From contig CAZJWP010000095.1 of the NCBI GenBank assembly GCA_964549745.1, positions 1 to 8,933 of the forward strand: a stretch of 8,933 nt of DNA, read 5' to 3'. Origin of the DNA: J089 sp964549745 (GTDB lineage Bacteria; Fidelibacterota; Marinisomatia; Marinisomatales; J089). The position numbers and the translations under genes are program-made. The notes below the pieces were generated by a model that was given only the letters and a program-made list of their open reading frames with translations, was not told the origin of the DNA and did no database searches. This document shows positions 6,850 to 8,933 of the stretch, piece by piece (within the stretch, counting starts at the first letter, position 1; each line of letters opens with the position of its first letter).

Positions 6850-8861
6850 TTTCGTCCCTTTCCGAATCCCGGTACCATTTCGTTCTCCATCCGCTTGATT
6901 TCGTCCCTCAATTTGGCTGCATGTTCAAACTCAAGATTTTGCGCCGCTTCCAACATTTCTTCCCGCATCATCTCAAGCGCCATTTGGCGATCCAACTGAT
7001 CGAAATCACTTCCCCGGCGTTTGGATTTGTACGTCTCTTGCTCAGCGCGTTGCGAATCGGCCACTGCCGTGGAATGCATAATGTCTTCCGTGGATTTATA
7101 AATCGTCTTTGGCGTGATGTTGTGCTTGAGATTGTATTCCTCCTGGATTTTCCTTCGCCTTGATGTTTCATCGATCAAATATTGCATGGCATCGGACACA
7201 AAATCGCCATAGAGAATGACCTTGCCGCCCACATTCCGGGCTGCCCGTCCCGCCACTTGCATCAACGAACTCCTTGAGCGCAGAAATCCCTGTTTATCCG
7301 CATCCAATACAGCGACAAGAGAGACCTCCGGCAAATCCAAGCCTTCTCGTAATAAATTGATCCCCACCAGGACGTCGAATTCTCCCAGCCGCAAATCCCG
7401 CAAAATTTTCACCCGCTCTAACGAATTGATATCGGAGTGTAAATACCGCACTCTCAGGTTTAAACCGGAGAGATAGTCGGTCAGATCTTCCGCCATTCGT
7501 TTGGTCAATGTGGTAACAAGTGTGCGTTCTTTTTTAGCCACCCGCTCATTGATCTCACCATAAAGATCGTCGATCTGTCCCCGGGTTTTCCGTACGTCCA
7601 CTTCCGGATCCACAAGACCGGTCGGACGAATCACCTGCTCTATCACCAGACCGCCGCTCAGGGTCAGTTCCTGTTCCGCCGGTGTCGCCGAGGCATAAAG
7701 CATCTGATTTTGACTCGCCAAGAATTCATCGATTTTCATGGGACGGTTATCCAACGCGCTGGGTAATCTGAAGCCGTATTCAACCAGTGTTTCTTTCCGC
7801 TTACGATCTCCATTGTACATGCCGCGAATTTGGGGTAAAGTGACGTGCGATTCGTCGATAATGGTCATGAAATTCTTCGGGAAAAAGTCGATCAGGGTCC
7901 AGGGACGCTCACCGGGCTTCCTTCCGCTGAAATAGCGGGAATAATTCTCAATCCCGGAACAATACCCGATTTCCTGGATCATCTCCATATCGAAGTTGGT
8001 ACGCTGCTCCAGCCGCTGAGCTTCAAGTAATTTGCCCATATCCCGCAATTCTTTGGAGCGCATGACAAGATCTTTCTGGATTTCAACCACGATCTTGCCA
8101 ATGGTCTTTTTATCGGTTACAAAATGCTTGGCAGGATAAATGTAAACGTAATCCAACTTTTTGAGTACTTCGCCCGTCAACGGATCGAATTTGACAATCT
8201 CCTCAATGTCGGAGCCGAAGAGTTCAATCCGCAGACAAACATCTTCGTACGCGGGATAGATTTCCAGAACATCTCCCCTGACCCGGAAATTGCCGCGTTC
8301 AAGAACAGTTTCATTCCGTAAATAATGGATATTGACCAGTTTCTTTAATACGGCTTTCCGGTCAATGGTTTTCCCTTTTTGGATAGCAATTACCTGCTCT
8401 TTGTATTCTTCCGGAGACCCGATTCCATAAATGCAGGACACAGAACTCACCACAATTACATCTTTCCGCTCCAGGAGCGAACTGGTGGCCTTCAACCGTA
8501 ATTTATCAATTTCATCGTTAGCCGACATATCTTTTTCAATGAAGGTGTCGGTGACCGGTAAATAAGCCTCGGGCTGATAATAATCATAGTAGCTGATAAA
8601 AAATTCGACTGCGTTCTCCGGGAATAGCTGTTTGAACTCTCCGTATAATTGAGCCGCCAGGGTTTTATTATGCGAAATGATTAAGGTTGGACGCTGGACT
8701 TTTTCGATCACTTTCGCCATCGTGAATGTTTTACCGGAACCGGTAACGCCCAGCAGGACCTGGTGCTTTACTTTATTGTTCAATCCCTCAACGAGACGGT
8801 CGATTGCCTGGGGTTGGTCGCCTTGGGGCTCGAACTCAGAATGGATTCGAAACTCTGCCAT
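6846..8861 (-). CDS. uvrB: Excinuclease ABC subunit B (UvrB)
   Basis: Damage-verifying helicase of nucleotide excision repair; loaded by UvrA, it opens DNA around the lesion and recruits UvrC. 671 residues, full length. Motifs in order: N-terminal FRIHSEFEPQGDQPQAI; Walker A GVTGSGKT (38-45); the beta-hairpin that clamps DNA, YYDYYQPEAYLP (91-102); the UvrA-interacting domain (about 150-250); Walker B IIDESH (334-339); SATPAEQEL; helicase motif V GINLLREGLDLPEVSL (500-515); motif VI QVAGRAARN (535-543); and a C-terminal UVR domain (about 624-660, ending FEHAAKLRDEIKRMEN) that contacts UvrC. All catalytic residues I checked are present. The ATG at 8861 gives the usual start, but no Shine-Dalgarno precedes it; the leader is T-rich. 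It is the first gene of the visible cluster, followed by galE with a 4-nt overlap. No LexA-type operator is apparent in the 72 nt upstream. Confidence 0.98.
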   Translation of the reverse strand: MAEFRIHSEFEPQGDQPQAIDRLVEGLNNKVKHQVLLGVTGSGKTFTMAKVIEKVQRPTLIISHNKTLAAQLYGEFKQLFPENAVEFFISYYDYYQPEAYLPVTDTFIEKDMSANDEIDKLRLKATSSLLERKDVIVVSSVSCIYGIGSPEEYKEQVIAIQKGKTIDRKAVLKKLVNIHYLRNETVLERGNFRVRGDVLEIYPAYEDVCLRIELFGSDIEEIVKFDPLTGEVLKKLDYVYIYPAKHFVTDKKTIGKIVVEIQKDLVMRSKELRDMGKLLEAQRLEQRTNFDMEMIQEIGYCSGIENYSRYFSGRKPGERPWTLIDFFPKNFMTIIDESHVTLPQIRGMYNGDRKRKETLVEYGFRLPSALDNRPMKIDEFLASQNQMLYASATPAEQELTLSGGLVIEQVIRPTGLVDPEVDVRKTRGQIDDLYGEINERVAKKERTLVTTLTKRMAEDLTDYLSGLNLRVRYLHSDINSLERVKILRDLRLGEFDVLVGINLLREGLDLPEVSLVAVLDADKQGFLRSRSSLMQVAGRAARNVGGKVILYGDFVSDAMQYLIDETSRRRKIQEEYNLKHNITPKTIYKSTEDIMHSTAVADSQRAEQETYKSKRRGSDFDQLDRQMALEMMREEMLEAAQNLEFEHAAKLRDEIKRMENEMVPGFGKGRK
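6855..6861 (-). promoter_or_regulatory. Ribosome binding site of galE inside the uvrB 3' end
   Basis: The minus strand reads AAAGGGA, then 5 nt, then the galE ATG. The same bases encode the Lys-Gly near the UvrB C-terminus (GFGKGRK). With the ATGA overlap it indicates translational coupling of galE to uvrB. Confidence 0.6.
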
Positions 8862-8933
8862 ATCGACAAAAATTACGTCGAAGTCTCAACTTGAATCAAT
8901 GGCAGAGAAAGGACAAGAATACGTAAGGAGTAA
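8862..8933. other. Upstream region of uvrB; possible divergent gene start
   Basis: These 72 nt are the only upstream sequence visible for the cluster. On the minus strand a weak sigma-70-like pair can be drawn: TTGATT near 8895, 18 nt, then TAATTT near 8872; the second element matches TATAAT poorly. No inverted repeat or LexA-like box is evident. On the plus strand an ATG at 8899 opens a frame (MAEKGQEYVRS) that stays open to the edge, and a strong AAGGAG sits at 8925-8930. Either could mark a divergent gene. The 3' end of an upstream minus-strand gene also cannot be excluded. Confidence 0.35.
8925..8930 (+). promoter_or_regulatory. Shine-Dalgarno-like AAGGAG at the right edge, plus strand
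   Basis: AAGGAG is a full match to the Shine-Dalgarno core, stronger than most sites in this cluster. The window ends 3 nt later, so a start codon would fall just outside at normal spacing. If real, it marks a gene divergent from uvrB. A chance hexamer is possible. Confidence 0.35.

Noticed and set aside
6577..6999. 140-codon open frame on the plus strand across galE and uvrB
   Set aside because: It lies opposite two strongly recognised genes, has no ribosome binding site I can see and no recognisable protein features; it is an antisense shadow.
8870..8900. Sigma-70-like promoter for uvrB
   Set aside because: The TTGATT/TAATTT pair with an 18-nt spacer is too weak a match to list as a promoter, so it is only described within the upstream region.

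Overview
The window is one uninterrupted minus-strand gene cluster of nine genes, read from right to left, with almost no non-coding DNA. In transcription order they are uvrB, galE, a receiver-less sigma-54 activator, an LptE-like outer-membrane lipoprotein, asnS, a LOG/TIGR00725-type protein, an acylphosphatase, a glutamine-dependent nadE, and the N-terminal 141 residues of a secreted protein I do not recognise, which runs off the left edge. Seven of the eight junctions are overlaps or gaps of 0-2 nt. The largest gap, 23 nt, lies between the lptE-like gene and asnS. I see no terminator, RNA gene, mobile element, CRISPR array or long repeat.

The host is a diderm bacterium that makes lipopolysaccharide (LptE), is probably mesophilic, and has roughly balanced base composition judged by eye. 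The short sigma-54 activator placed directly before an LptE gene is an arrangement I associate with the Bacteroidetes and wider FCB (Fibrobacteres-Chlorobi-Bacteroidetes) lineages. Together with the non-enterobacterial type of AsnS and UvrB, this suggests the FCB assemblage, possibly Neomarinimicrobiota, Calditrichota or a relative. That placement is an inference from gene order and general sequence character, with no database comparison behind it.

Layout: 1-425 holds the partial secreted protein. 415-2777 holds NAD synthesis (nadE), acylphosphatase and the LOG-like protein, joined by overlaps or a 1-nt gap. 2777-4069 is asnS. 4093-5857 is the lptE-like gene and the sigma-54 activator. 5860-8861 is galE and uvrB, joined by an ATGA overlap. 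8862-8933 is the only upstream sequence visible and may hold the control region of uvrB, plus the start of a divergent gene.

The cluster mixes DNA repair, sugar-nucleotide supply for the envelope, LPS export, tRNA charging and cofactor synthesis. It looks like a compact housekeeping operon and not a dedicated pathway. The best lead is an acidic EF-hand/thrombospondin-type-3-like loop inside the LptE homologue. Next are the unrecognised secreted protein at the left edge and the LOG-like protein with an altered signature. I found no clear new defence or biosynthetic system.
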